Positions 34,076 to 43,575 of a DNA stretch of 64,000 nucleotides are shown piece by piece. The DNA lies in contig NZ_CP094358.1 in the NCBI RefSeq assembly GCF_022807975.1, positions 3,968,001-4,032,000 on the forward strand. Reading direction: 5' to 3'. A program made the position numbers and the translations under genes. Positions within the stretch are counted from its first letter, which is position 1, and the number at the start of each line of letters is the position of its first letter. The notes below the pieces were generated by a model. It had not been told where the DNA came from. It worked only from the letters and a program-made list of their open reading frames with translations, and did not search any database. Origin of the DNA: Abyssalbus ytuae. GTDB lineage: Bacteria > Bacteroidota > Bacteroidia > Flavobacteriales > Flavobacteriaceae.

Positions 34076-35197
34076 ATGAAAAAATTAATAGTACTCTTTA
34101 CAGCAGCTATTATAGGCACATTTACCCTACAGGCCTCAGATAAGGAAACAGCAAATGCAAATACCAATGCTTTTGGTTATGGAAAATCATTCATATTTGT
34201 TGAAAACGGAATAACATTTTCAGTATATCCAGATGGAGAATTTGATTTTTATATTGATAATTCAGGTTATATTGGAGCAAATGTAAATCTGGGAAATGTT
34301 AATATTAGCTTTAACTCAGGTTACAGGTATGATGCTTACGTGCAGTACGATGATTATGGTGCAGTAATTCAAATAGAGAATACACCTGTTTACTATGACT
34401 TTTACGGTCGTGTTTCGCGTATTGGTTCTGTAAATATATTTTATGACCGTGGTAGAGTAGTACGGGTAGGAGGGCTATATGTACATTACAATCCCTATGG
34501 GGTTTATAGTCACTGTACAGGTTATATAAACGTTTATAACAGAGTATATGTATACAGACCTTATCACAGATATTTTGTTAGACCTGCAGTTGATTTGTGC
34601 ATAGTAAACTATAGACCATATAGGAGATATTATACTCCAGTTAGGTATACATACTATAGACCATACAGGAATAATTACAGAAAAGCATATGCTACTGTAG
34701 GAAGAACTTATCACTACAGAAGTACAAACACAAGAAATACAATATATAGGAACGACAAACGTGTAACTACACGAAGAGATTCTGATATAGTAAGCAATGT
34801 TAGAAAAAGAAGTTATACATCTCAGGATAACAGAAGGTCTTATGCGAACAGTACAAATAATGCTTACAAAAAAAGAAGTACAACAACCGGGAAAAATGTT
34901 ACAGGAAGAACGTTATCAACTTCTCCAAACAGAACAACTACAACAACAAAAAGAAGTTCAAATACTTCCAGAGGTAATTCAAACGTAGTAAAAAGAAGTA
35001 GCACTGTAACAACTCCGAAACGTACAGTTGAGAGAAAATCTACTACTGTAAGAAAGCCTACAAAACAGGTAACAAAAAGAACTACAGTAGTTAAAAAATC
35101 AACACCTAAAGCATCTTCATCAAGAAGAAGTACAACAGTAAACAGAAATAATTCTTCTTCCACAAATAATCGGGTTACTTCCCGAACAAGAAGATAA
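34076..35197 (+). CDS. Secreted, strongly basic Tyr/Arg/Ser/Thr-rich protein
   Basis: A 373-residue exported protein. Signal peptide about 1-20 (MKKLIVLFTAAIIGTFTLQA). Residues about 25-165 form a beta-rich part with repeated YxVY/YDFYGRV-type strands (NGITFSVYPDGEFDFYIDN, YDFYGRVSRIGSVNIFYDRG). Residues about 165-230 are dense in Tyr and Arg (YRPYHRYF, YRPYRRYY). The last 140 residues are low-complexity Lys/Arg/Ser/Thr. The tail resembles sperm protamine-like or histone-like sequences, so automated pipelines often name it that way, but this is composition only. It is probably an envelope or extracellular protein that binds polyanions. It appears to be sigma-54 controlled. Confidence 0.7.
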   Translation: MKKLIVLFTAAIIGTFTLQASDKETANANTNAFGYGKSFIFVENGITFSVYPDGEFDFYIDNSGYIGANVNLGNVNISFNSGYRYDAYVQYDDYGAVIQIENTPVYYDFYGRVSRIGSVNIFYDRGRVVRVGGLYVHYNPYGVYSHCTGYINVYNRVYVYRPYHRYFVRPAVDLCIVNYRPYRRYYTPVRYTYYRPYRNNYRKAYATVGRTYHYRSTNTRNTIYRNDKRVTTRRDSDIVSNVRKRSYTSQDNRRSYANSTNNAYKKRSTTTGKNVTGRTLSTSPNRTTTTTKRSSNTSRGNSNVVKRSSTVTTPKRTVERKSTTVRKPTKQVTKRTTVVKKSTPKASSSRRSTTVNRNNSSSTNNRVTSRTRR

Positions 35198-35256
35198 AAA
35201 TATAAGTTAGTTAGTTTTTAGATTAGTTATTTAATTTGGTTAGTTTAGATTTAGTG

Positions 35257-35284
35257 AACCCGTAAGGTGAATACCTTGCGGGTT
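35257..35284. terminator. Bidirectional terminator
   Basis: A 12-bp stem (AACCCGTAAGGT / ACCTTGCGGGTT, one G-U pair) with a GAAT loop and a T tail lies between convergent genes. Confidence 0.82.
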
Positions 35285-35294
35285 TTCTATTTAA

Positions 35295-36749
35295 TTAAAT
35301 TTTAATAAACTTTTTTATTGTATTAGATATATCTTCTGAAAAATTAAACTTTACTATTATAAATATAAATATGGCTGACAACATTATGCTTTTAAGGAAA
35401 ATATTTATAAAAGGATGGAACCCAAAATTCCAAAAATAAAATGAAATAAAAAGCAATAGAATGATTAAAGTAGTGTAATAGGTAGATTTTGTAAAAGGGT
35501 GGATTTTAAACTTCTTCCAAACAAAATATATTTTACTAATATTATAAATTAAAAAAGACGAAAGAGTAGCTACAGCAGCTCCTGTAATTCCCCATAATGG
35601 TATAAATAATAAATTTAAAATAACTGTTAATACAGCAAGTAATACACCAAAGAATAACACCATTCTGTAATACACCGAATTAAATATAATAGCATTGTTG
35701 TTTCCTAAAAGGTTTTCAGAAAGTTTAGCAATCGATATTAGTAGTACTACAGTAAGTCCTCCGCTATATTCATCAGGTAAAACTTTATACAATTCATTAA
35801 TATTTATCAGTATTAATAAAAAAATTAACCCTCCGGTTATATAAAGTGTTATTGAACTCTTTTTGTATAAAACCGATAGCTCTTTTTTATTGTTCTCATT
35901 AAGCAATTTTGCAGTGAGAGGATACATAATTTGATGCATTGCCCTAGATGGTACGGCAATTACCACAGCTATATAAACCGCCACATTATAAAAAGCCACA
36001 TTTTCAATTTCTTTAAATTGTCCTATCATAACCTTATCAACATCCAGTAATACTACTGCTATAGAACCAGCCAATATTATTAAAGAAGTATATTTAAAAA
36101 CATTTATAAAATTTGAAGGTAATGAAAATCGTAACGAAGGTTTTTTTATCACATAAGCACTTATTGCCATTAAAATAGTTCTGCCCACATACATCCAAAC
36201 CAGGCTTAAAATAAACTCATGTACTGTTATTACTTTAAAAAAAACTAAGAAAAGTAATATCATGGTAATCAAACGGTTAAAAACTTCTTTTAAAAAGTTT
36301 CCGTAAACAGATTTCATATTTACTTTACACCAGGCATAAAATACTTCAAAATAGGCCATAGAACCAGCCAAAATGTATATAGTCCATACATAATCAATTA
36401 CAATCTTGTTTTCTTTGGATAAAAAATTTACTATTTGTTCATATGCGATGGTGCCTATAAATCCCACTGGAATAATTAGTGCTAATGGCAAAAACAGCAT
36501 ACATGTTACAAAGCTATCCTGCTGTTTCTTATCTTTATATGAAGAATAAAATTTAACCAGGCTGTTATGTACACCAAAGGCCAGTAGTGGCATCATTATA
36601 TTGGCAGATGAGATTAAATAACCAATCAATCCGTAATAATCATCTGTTAAGAAATTTGTAAACAGAAACAATGTATTTACGGCCCCGATGGCAAAGCCTA
36701 AATAAGTATAAATTACATTTTTTGAAGTTTGTTTAACTACTATTCCCAT
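35295..36749 (-). CDS. Polysaccharide flippase (Wzx/MATE-like, oligosaccharide transporter)
   Basis: A 484-residue integral membrane protein with 12 to 14 hydrophobic helices and the general pattern of polysaccharide-biosynthesis flippases (MOP superfamily). It has the N-terminal KQTSKNVIYTYLGFAIGAVN helix, a GVHNSLVKFY loop between helices 2 and 3, and a conserved mid-protein segment PSRAMHQIMYPLTAKLLNEN (about 265-284). It probably moves a lipid-linked glycan across the inner membrane. Last gene of the glycan cluster, 7 bp after the glycosyltransferase gene. Confidence 0.86.
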   Translation of the reverse strand: MGIVVKQTSKNVIYTYLGFAIGAVNTLFLFTNFLTDDYYGLIGYLISSANIMMPLLAFGVHNSLVKFYSSYKDKKQQDSFVTCMLFLPLALIIPVGFIGTIAYEQIVNFLSKENKIVIDYVWTIYILAGSMAYFEVFYAWCKVNMKSVYGNFLKEVFNRLITMILLFLVFFKVITVHEFILSLVWMYVGRTILMAISAYVIKKPSLRFSLPSNFINVFKYTSLIILAGSIAVVLLDVDKVMIGQFKEIENVAFYNVAVYIAVVIAVPSRAMHQIMYPLTAKLLNENNKKELSVLYKKSSITLYITGGLIFLLILININELYKVLPDEYSGGLTVVLLISIAKLSENLLGNNNAIIFNSVYYRMVLFFGVLLAVLTVILNLLFIPLWGITGAAVATLSSFLIYNISKIYFVWKKFKIHPFTKSTYYTTLIILLLFISFYFWNFGFHPFINIFLKSIMLSAIFIFIIVKFNFSEDISNTIKKFIKI

Positions 36750-36756
36750 ACAAGAA

Positions 36757-38037
36757 TTAATCAGAAAGTATAAATTTAGATAATTCTTCTGTTAGAGACT
36801 TTCTTGAATATTTTTTTAATCCTATTGGATTAACTCTTAAATTATCTTCTTTGTAATTTTTGTATAATGATAAAATATATTTTTTCAGTTCTCCCTTTTT
36901 ATCGTAAGCAAAACATTTTCCTATATTAGTTTCGGTAATAATCTTTTCAGCATCCCAATTTTCCGGACCCACAGCTATAATAGGCCTTTCAGCAGACATA
37001 TATTCAAAAAGCTTACCAGGAATAATACATTTGGTTTCTTCTGCATTTATTTCAATCAACAATAAAACCTGAGAAGAACGTTGGAGTTTTAAGGAGTCTT
37101 TATGAGACAGATATCCTGATATTTCTACGTATTCCTTCAACCCGTAATTATAAATGCTTTTTAATACATCTTTGCTCACTACACCGGCTAACTGCAATTT
37201 GAAATTTTTGGCAAAGTCCTCATTTTCCTTAACAATTTTAGCTAATGCCTGCCATAGTATATTCGGATTTCTTCCGGATAATAAAGAACCTATATGCGAT
37301 ATGGTAAATTCCCTGCTTAAAGGCACTTTCTCAATATCTTCAACATCATATCCGTTAGTTATTACTTTGATTGGTTTTTCTGTGATATAATAAAATTCAT
37401 TTTTGGTAGTAAAGCTGGTGGTTATTATTTTATCGGCACTATTTAAAACCTCTCCTTCCAATATTTTATGTTTTGCCATGGAAGTTTTCTTTAAACGTAA
37501 CTTATTATGATAACCTATTGTTGTCCACGGATCCCTGAAATCTGCTATCCACTGAATGTTTAATTGTCTTTTCAACCTTAAACCGATAAGGTGTAAACTA
37601 TGCGGAGGGCCAGTTGTAATTACTGTATTTATTTTCTCTTTTGTAAGATAATCAGATAAAAATTTAACCGAAGGCTTTATCCAAAACCGGCGAGCATCCG
37701 GAATAAAAAAGTTTCCCCTTATCCAAAGCAATAATTTTTCTATGGGAGACTGACTTTTTGCTGAGATAATCCCTTTACTTATAGTTTTTGTTTTCTTTTT
37801 TGAAAATACCGAAGCAAAACCATAGGGTTCAAAAATAGGTTGTTTAATTATTGTTAAGTCTGCGGGAATTTCTTCTAAAAATGATTCGTCAGTAATAGGG
37901 TAGGTTGGGTTTTGAGGGGCGTATACAACCGGTTCAATATTAAAGTCTTTCAGGTATTTTACAAACTTAAGCCATCTCTGCACACCCGGACCTCCTGCCG
38001 GGGGCCAATAATATGTAATTATAAGAACCTTTTTCAT
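36757..38037 (-). CDS. Glycosyltransferase, GT-B fold (family 4-like)
   Basis: A 426-residue cytoplasmic glycosyltransferase. The N-terminal glycine-rich acceptor loop is visible as YYWPPAGGPGVQRWLKFVKYL (about 9-29). The middle has WIADFRDPWT (about 180-190), typical of a GT4 subfamily in Bacteroidota. The C-terminal donor-binding part contains GKLFEYMSAERPIIAVGPEN (about 345-364). The sugar cannot be predicted. It sits between the flippase and YfhO genes with gaps of 7 and 2 bp, so the three are co-transcribed for a surface glycan or glycolipid. Confidence 0.87.
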   Translation of the reverse strand: MKKVLIITYYWPPAGGPGVQRWLKFVKYLKDFNIEPVVYAPQNPTYPITDESFLEEIPADLTIIKQPIFEPYGFASVFSKKKTKTISKGIISAKSQSPIEKLLLWIRGNFFIPDARRFWIKPSVKFLSDYLTKEKINTVITTGPPHSLHLIGLRLKRQLNIQWIADFRDPWTTIGYHNKLRLKKTSMAKHKILEGEVLNSADKIITTSFTTKNEFYYITEKPIKVITNGYDVEDIEKVPLSREFTISHIGSLLSGRNPNILWQALAKIVKENEDFAKNFKLQLAGVVSKDVLKSIYNYGLKEYVEISGYLSHKDSLKLQRSSQVLLLIEINAEETKCIIPGKLFEYMSAERPIIAVGPENWDAEKIITETNIGKCFAYDKKGELKKYILSLYKNYKEDNLRVNPIGLKKYSRKSLTEELSKFILSD

Positions 38038-38039
38038 TT

Positions 38040-40472
38040 TTACAACTTGCTGGAAGATGTCTTTTTATATTTAAATTCATAAAAAATACCACCGGCCAGT
38101 AAAAGCAAAAAAACTATAGTTCCCATAAGAGAAATAAGAGAACCTGTTTGTACTACCCGGGGCTCAAACCTAAATTCAATTTCATGTGTTCCGGCAGGTA
38201 TTTGTAACCCTCTTAGCGAGTAATTAACTCTAAGTATCCCTGCTTCTTTTCCATCAATAGTAGCTTTCCATCCATGCGGATAATACATCTCAGAAAAAAC
38301 GGCAAGTCCTTCATTATGGTTGGAAGATTTATACTTTAGAAGATTGGGTTTATAAGAAGTTAACTTAATTGAAGCCAGGGAATCTTTAATAAAGTTTTGT
38401 CTATCAATATTGAATGAATTGGTATTAATTACAGCTTCACTGGTTGTATTAAGGCTATCCAGTGCTTTCATTTCTTCATTGGCACTATTTACAGCAATAA
38501 TTTTTTCCACAAACCATGCATTTCCGTTTGCATACGGATTATTAGCAGCATATTGTCCTTGCTCGTTTTGTTGAATAATATATTTAATATTCAACATATT
38601 AAGTACACCCATATTATTTTTGGCTATCTGGTATTCATACAGTTCCTGCAAACGTTTTGGTTTTGCTGCATGATACCCCCCAATTGAATTATGAAAATAT
38701 GAAGTGCGGGCTCCATTAAGGCCTTCGGAAGGATCAAATACCCTAAAATATGAATTGTCTTTTAAGATTTCCTTGTCGGCAGTATTGGGTGTAAAAGGTC
38801 TTTCCATAATCCTTGACTGAACAAAATCTTCTTTATTTACATACCTTTTATTCACACCAACCAAGTCAAATATAATGAGTGCTGCGAATGCTATTATTAA
38901 ATATCTTTCTTTTAGCTTTCCTTTTAAATAAAACCATATAATACCTGCGGAAAGGAGCACATAAATTAAACTCCGGAATAAATCCTGATTATAAACAGAC
39001 ATTCGGTCCATTTTTATAATCTCAACAAGTTGTGGTCCCATTGCCTGCCGGTAATATTCATCGTTTACACCATCAAAAGAGAAAGTACCCTTAAACAAAA
39101 ATAGAAGTACACATAAGCCGGCTGTAATGATAGTTGTGTATTTCAGTGCTTTTAATTTCTCTTCTTTTCTTTCAAAATCATTTAAAAGTCTCATTAAAGA
39201 AAAAACAGCCAAAACCGGTACACATAATTCTAAAATTACCTGTATTGAAGAAACTGCCCTAAACTTGTTATACATGGGGAAATAATCTATCATAAAATTG
39301 GTGAGAAAGCCCAAATTTTTTCCCCATGAAAGAAGCAGAGACAGGATGACTCCTCCTAACAGCCACCACTTTATTCTGCCTTTTACCAGGAAGAGTCCCA
39401 GCACAAACAGAAAAATTATGACTGCTCCAATATAAGCCGGTGCAGCCACAATGGGTTGATTTCCCCAATAGGTTGGAACATTTTCAGAAAAATCTTTAGC
39501 CTGGCTTACAGGTACTCCCTGATTTCTTAAAAACTTGTAAATATTAGAATCTTCACCTAAATTTTCACTGTTACCTCCACCAAAAAGCCTGGGGACAAAT
39601 AAATTTAATGATTCTCCTATTCCGTAACTATATTGGGTAATATATTCCCGGTCCAGCCCTGTTGAAGGCTCTTTGGGAGAGCCATCCGGATTAAAAGTTA
39701 ATTCGCTTTTGCTACGTGTGCTCCATTTTACATATTCCTGGGTGGCCAGTAAATTAGAGGCATTGACGATTATTCCTAAAAAAACGGCAATTACTAAAAT
39801 ACCTGTCGTTTTAAAAAAATGAGGCAATTCTTTCTTTTTATATGCGTCTACTAAATAAACTATTCCCAATACCAGTACCAGGAGCATCAAATAATAGGTC
39901 ATTTGAAAATGATTTGCCCCTATTTCCAACGCCATTGCCAGTGTAGTTAGTAAAAATCCCCATACATATTTTTTTTGGAATGTAAGTAATATTCCTGCCA
40001 GAACTAAAGGGAAGTAGCCTATTGCATGGGCTTTGGCATTGTGGCCTACTCCTAAAATTATTATAAGATATGTTGAAAAACCAAATGCAAGCGATCCTAA
40101 AAACGCCAGTTTATAATCTACTTTTAAAACCAGCAGTAAAATGTAAAAACTTAATAAATAAAGAAATAAATAATCAGCAGGCCTTGGCAAAAACCGTATA
40201 AGTTTATCAATCTTTTTTACAAAGTTATTAGGATAATTGGCTCCCAACTGGTATGTGGGCATTCCGCCAAAAGCACGGTTGGTCCAGTAGGGTTCTTCTT
40301 TTTCCTTTTTCCTGAAATCATTTTGTTCTTTAGCCATACCGGTATATTGAACAATATCACTCTGATAAATGGTTTTTCCCTGTAATACCGGATAAAAATA
40401 GATTAGTGAAGCTGTTATAAAAAGCAAAACTATTATTACATGAGGTAATAGTTTTTTTAAGTTAATGGTCAT
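38040..40472 (-). CDS. YfhO-family membrane protein (GT-C-like)
   Basis: An 810-residue inner-membrane protein with about 12 transmembrane helices, a short periplasmic loop after helix 1, and a soluble C-terminal domain (about 600-770) before a last helix near 780-800. The YQSDIVQYTGMAKEQNDFRK segment after the first helix contains the conserved acidic residues of GT-C enzymes. The C-terminal segment YPHGWKATIDGKEAGILRVN followed by a FRFEP strand is typical of YfhO. Family members add sugars to lipids or wall polymers on the outside of the membrane. Operon with the glycosyltransferase and flippase genes. Confidence 0.87.
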   Translation of the reverse strand: MTINLKKLLPHVIIVLLFITASLIYFYPVLQGKTIYQSDIVQYTGMAKEQNDFRKKEKEEPYWTNRAFGGMPTYQLGANYPNNFVKKIDKLIRFLPRPADYLFLYLLSFYILLLVLKVDYKLAFLGSLAFGFSTYLIIILGVGHNAKAHAIGYFPLVLAGILLTFQKKYVWGFLLTTLAMALEIGANHFQMTYYLMLLVLVLGIVYLVDAYKKKELPHFFKTTGILVIAVFLGIIVNASNLLATQEYVKWSTRSKSELTFNPDGSPKEPSTGLDREYITQYSYGIGESLNLFVPRLFGGGNSENLGEDSNIYKFLRNQGVPVSQAKDFSENVPTYWGNQPIVAAPAYIGAVIIFLFVLGLFLVKGRIKWWLLGGVILSLLLSWGKNLGFLTNFMIDYFPMYNKFRAVSSIQVILELCVPVLAVFSLMRLLNDFERKEEKLKALKYTTIITAGLCVLLFLFKGTFSFDGVNDEYYRQAMGPQLVEIIKMDRMSVYNQDLFRSLIYVLLSAGIIWFYLKGKLKERYLIIAFAALIIFDLVGVNKRYVNKEDFVQSRIMERPFTPNTADKEILKDNSYFRVFDPSEGLNGARTSYFHNSIGGYHAAKPKRLQELYEYQIAKNNMGVLNMLNIKYIIQQNEQGQYAANNPYANGNAWFVEKIIAVNSANEEMKALDSLNTTSEAVINTNSFNIDRQNFIKDSLASIKLTSYKPNLLKYKSSNHNEGLAVFSEMYYPHGWKATIDGKEAGILRVNYSLRGLQIPAGTHEIEFRFEPRVVQTGSLISLMGTIVFLLLLAGGIFYEFKYKKTSSSKL

Positions 40473-40488
40473 GTAAGCGGATTTTTAA

Positions 40489-40746
40489 TTATTCAATTTC
40501 TTCAAAATCTATATATTCTCCAACTTTTTCTTTTGATTTTGAAGTAGATTCAGGTTTTTTATCGATAACGGTTTCACCTTCTTTATGTGGTTGTTGAAAA
40601 TCTCTTTGCTGCTTAAAAATATCATTAAACTTTTTCTCCATTTTTTTAGAAGCATACTTCATTAACACAGGGCCTAGAAACCTGGAAATAATTTTTAAGC
40701 CGTAATAAACCAAAAGTATAATTAAGATTGTTCTTAATAACTGCAT
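40489..40746 (-). CDS. Small DUF4834-like membrane protein
   Basis: An 85-residue protein with one N-terminal helix (about 3-25, LRTILIILLVYYGLKIISRF) and a hydrophilic, mostly charged tail ending VGEYIDFEEIE. The helix-plus-acidic-tail pattern with a final (D/E)(Y/F)(I/V)DFEEI motif is that of the DUF4834 family in Flavobacteriia. The function is unknown. It is the first gene of the glycan cluster transcript (17 bp before YfhO) and has its own -7 box. Confidence 0.72.
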   Translation of the reverse strand: MQLLRTILIILLVYYGLKIISRFLGPVLMKYASKKMEKKFNDIFKQQRDFQQPHKEGETVIDKKPESTSKSKEKVGEYIDFEEIE

Positions 40747-40768
40747 GAAATCATAAATTATTTAATCC

Positions 40769-40776
40769 CAAAAATA
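40769..40776 (-). promoter_or_regulatory. -7 box of the DUF4834-YfhO-glycan operon
   Basis: Reads TATTTTTG on the minus strand, 22 bp upstream of the DUF4834-like start. Confidence 0.45.
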
Positions 40777-40831
40777 CAATACATTAACGGTAAAAACAGT
40801 TATTAATACTTAAAAAATAATTAAAATCTCA

Positions 40832-40839
40832 TATATTTG
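40832..40839 (+). promoter_or_regulatory. -7 box of the beta-barrel-like gene
   Basis: TATATTTG at 40832-40839, only 15 bp before the ATG at 40855, so the leader is very short. It overlaps the in-frame TTG at 40837, which therefore cannot be the start. Confidence 0.55.
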
Positions 40840-40854
40840 AACAAACCCAATACC

Positions 40855-42351
40855 ATGAAGAATTTCTTTGTCCGGCTTAGTTTATTGGTTTTTATATTAA
40901 CTACTTCGGTAAATGCACAGTATACAGAAGTAATAAATTCTAACCGCCCGGGATTGTCATATAGTGCATTTTCGGTCGGCAGAAATGTTGTCCAGGGTGA
41001 ATTGGGACTGTTTTATGAAAAGTTAAAACACAGTACTCAAAATACCGAGCAAAAACAATTTGGTTTTGACTTTGCAGTAAGATACGGGTTACTGCTTGAG
41101 CAATTAGAAATAATATGGGATGGCTCTTTTGCTTTTGAAAAATATATCAATAATGCAGTCATTCCTTCCTCAACAGAAAAGAGGAATAATTTCTTACGCC
41201 ACACCTTAGGAGCAAAATACCTGGTTTATGACCCTTTTAAAAAAAACAGGGACAGTATAAATATAAGAAGCTGGAAAGCAAACCATGGACTTAAGTGGAA
41301 AAACTTAATTCCTGCAGTATCTGTTTATGCCGGTGCACATTTTAATTTTGGCGATAATCCTTTTGCGCCTAATGACCCCACTGTGAGTCCTAAGGTAATG
41401 GTAGCCACTCAAAGCCATTTGTTGCCCCGGTTGGTTTTTGTAACAAATATAATGTACGATAAAATAACAGCCGATGACCCTGTATTTAGATATGTGCTTA
41501 CATTAACCCATACTTTTTATGACCTTAAACATTCTATGTTTATTGAACACCAGGGAATAAAAAGCGATGCTTATGCCGATGGACTATTTAGAGGAGGTGC
41601 AGCACGCCTGATTACCAAAGATTTTCAGGTAGATGCTTTTTTAGGAATAAATGTTAAAAACACTCCCTCAAGAATTTTTGGAGGTATTGGAGCTTCCTAC
41701 AGATTAGATTATCATACCGATAAAGTGAATGATAAAAGAAAAAGGGTTGATATAAAGAATGTGAATCCTTTTGATGAAGAATATAATGCATTGGACACTT
41801 TGCCTAAAAAAGAAAGGAAAAGGTTGAGAAAACAAATGAGAAAAGAAGGATTTAAAACCAATGATTCCATTAAAAATCCTTTTGATCTGGATGAGACTGA
41901 TGAAGAAGAAAATCTTACAAAAGCTGAAAAGAAACAAAAAAGGAAACAGGAAATTGAAGAAAGAAAACAAATTCTGGATAGCTTAAACCAGGCTTTTGAA
42001 GAGAAAAGAGAAATTCAAACACAGGAAATATTAGAAAGAGAAGAAGAAACAGGTGGTTTCTTTGAAGATGTCGATGAAAGTAAGCTCTCTAAAAAACAAT
42101 TAAAAGAATTAAGAAAAGCACGTAAGGAAAGGGCAAAACAAGAAGAAAGAGCTTTAAAAGAAGAAGCCCGGAGGATAAAGCAAGAAGAAAAAGAATTGCT
42201 GGAATTACAAAAAGAAGAGGAAGAAAGACTTATGAGAGAACAGGAAGTTGAAGACCAGTTCTTTGATGATGTAAAAGAAGATAAACCAAAGAAAAAGAAG
42301 AAAAAGAAAAAGAAAAAAGAATCTGAACAAGACCCCATAGAAGAATTTTAA
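40855..42351 (+). CDS. Outer-membrane barrel-like protein with Lys/Glu-rich coiled tail
   Basis: A 498-residue protein starting at the ATG at 40855. Signal peptide about 1-21 (ending TSVNAQ). Residues about 22-275 are a beta-rich domain that begins INSNRPGLSYSAFSVGRNVVQGELG, like flavobacterial 'transporter' or phenol-degradation-type barrels. Residues about 280-498 are a highly charged helical tail (KKERKRLRKQMRK, then LTKAEKKQKRKQEIEERKQ). It includes ten consecutive lysines, coded by mixed AAA/AAG, shortly before the acidic end. Such a tail on an exported barrel is unusual and presumably lies in the periplasm, perhaps binding peptidoglycan. I do not know its function. Confidence 0.72.
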   Translation: MKNFFVRLSLLVFILTTSVNAQYTEVINSNRPGLSYSAFSVGRNVVQGELGLFYEKLKHSTQNTEQKQFGFDFAVRYGLLLEQLEIIWDGSFAFEKYINNAVIPSSTEKRNNFLRHTLGAKYLVYDPFKKNRDSINIRSWKANHGLKWKNLIPAVSVYAGAHFNFGDNPFAPNDPTVSPKVMVATQSHLLPRLVFVTNIMYDKITADDPVFRYVLTLTHTFYDLKHSMFIEHQGIKSDAYADGLFRGGAARLITKDFQVDAFLGINVKNTPSRIFGGIGASYRLDYHTDKVNDKRKRVDIKNVNPFDEEYNALDTLPKKERKRLRKQMRKEGFKTNDSIKNPFDLDETDEEENLTKAEKKQKRKQEIEERKQILDSLNQAFEEKREIQTQEILEREEETGGFFEDVDESKLSKKQLKELRKARKERAKQEERALKEEARRIKQEEKELLELQKEEEERLMREQEVEDQFFDDVKEDKPKKKKKKKKKKESEQDPIEEF

Positions 42352-42374
42352 ACAAAAAAGAACCTTTCACATTA

Positions 42375-43505
42375 ATGATTGAAATTAAAGAAGTTATTTC
42401 TAAAAGAGAGTTTGAAAAATTTGTAAAATTTCCATTTAAAATTTATAAAGATTCAAAATATTGGGTACCCCCGATAATTAAAGATGAAATTGAATCATTA
42501 GACAAAACAAAAAATCCTGCTTTTAATACCGCCGAGGTAAAGTTTTACCTCGCCTATAAAAATAATACTATTGTTGGGAGAGTAGCAGCCATTATAAACT
42601 GGGATGAAGTAAAGACCCAACAAAAAAGCAAAGTAAGGTTTGGTTGGTTTGATTTTATAGATGACATTGAAGTATCAAAAGCACTTCTTAATAAAGTGTT
42701 TGAATTTGGAAAGGAGCATAATCTTGAATATGCCGAAGGCCCCATGGGCTTTTCCAATTTAGATAAAGTAGGGGTGTTAATTGAGGGTTTTGATCATATT
42801 GGCACTATGATAACATGGTATAACCACCCTTATTATAAAGATCACCTGGAAAAACTGGGCTTTGTGGTCGAAAAACAATACCTGGAGCATAAATTTCCTT
42901 TTAGTAATGTGAACCCTGAATTTTTTCAAAAAGCACAGGCTTTAATAAAAAAGAGGTATAACCTGAAAGAAATAAACTTTACCAAAACCAGTGAAGTTAT
43001 GCCTTATGCCGATAGAATGTTTGACCTTTTTAACCAAAGCTATTCAAAATTAGCGTCATTTACCGCAATCACCGAGGCACAAAAGGCATACTTTAAAAAG
43101 AAGTACATCAGTTTTATTAATCCTGAATATATTAAATATATAGAAGACAAAAATAATAACCTCATAGCGTTTGGAATAGTGATGCCTTCTTACTCAGAAG
43201 CTCTCCAAAAAGCAAAAGGTAAATTGTGGCCGTTTGGAATATTCCATTTATTAAAAGCCAGAAAACATAGTAAAAATGCTATTTTTTATCTAATTGGCAT
43301 ACATCCTGATTATCAAAATAAAGGAATTACCGCTATTCTTTTTAATGAATATTATAAAGCAATGGCTCCTAAAGGTATTAAAGAATGTATAAGAACCCCG
43401 GAGCTAATTGAAAATACGGCCATACAAAACATGTGGAAACATTTTAACCCCGTTGTTTATAAACGTAGAAATACTTATAAAAAGCCGTTAACTAAAGGTT
43501 TGTAA
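42375..43505 (+). CDS. GNAT-fold N-acyltransferase-like protein
   Basis: A 376-residue cytoplasmic protein with a duplicated acyl-CoA N-acyltransferase architecture. The N-terminal half has FYLAYKNNTIVGRVAAIIN (about 56-74) and EGPMGFSNLDKVGVLIEGFD (about 120-139). The C-terminal half has IFYLIGIHPDYQNKGITAIL (about 300-319), which carries the acetyl-CoA-binding pyrophosphate loop. Proteins of this type are common in Flavobacteriia, where they are simply called GNAT proteins. The substrate is unknown. It starts 23 bp after the barrel-like gene and is probably in the same transcript. Confidence 0.78.
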   Translation: MIEIKEVISKREFEKFVKFPFKIYKDSKYWVPPIIKDEIESLDKTKNPAFNTAEVKFYLAYKNNTIVGRVAAIINWDEVKTQQKSKVRFGWFDFIDDIEVSKALLNKVFEFGKEHNLEYAEGPMGFSNLDKVGVLIEGFDHIGTMITWYNHPYYKDHLEKLGFVVEKQYLEHKFPFSNVNPEFFQKAQALIKKRYNLKEINFTKTSEVMPYADRMFDLFNQSYSKLASFTAITEAQKAYFKKKYISFINPEYIKYIEDKNNNLIAFGIVMPSYSEALQKAKGKLWPFGIFHLLKARKHSKNAIFYLIGIHPDYQNKGITAILFNEYYKAMAPKGIKECIRTPELIENTAIQNMWKHFNPVVYKRRNTYKKPLTKGL

Positions 43506-43524
43506 AAGCTGGAACTTTATATAT

Positions 43525-43575
43525 AAAAGAAACTCTCTAATGAATTGTGTTTCATTAGAGAGTTTCTTTTTTCTA
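43525..43575. terminator. Long bidirectional terminator
   Basis: A perfect 20-bp stem with a 6-base loop (loop at 43545-43550). The arms run 43525-43544 and 43551-43570 and are flanked by A and T tracts. It lies between the convergent acyltransferase and S10 peptidase genes and overlaps the S10 stop region. Confidence 0.88.

Noticed and set aside
34864-35163. Minus-strand frame rich in Val/Leu/Phe
   Set aside because: Shadow of the Lys/Thr/Arg-rich tail of the secreted basic protein gene.
42015-42338. Minus-strand frame with Phe/Ser repeats
   Set aside because: It is the reverse complement of the Lys/Glu-rich tail of the barrel-like gene; composition explains the open frame.
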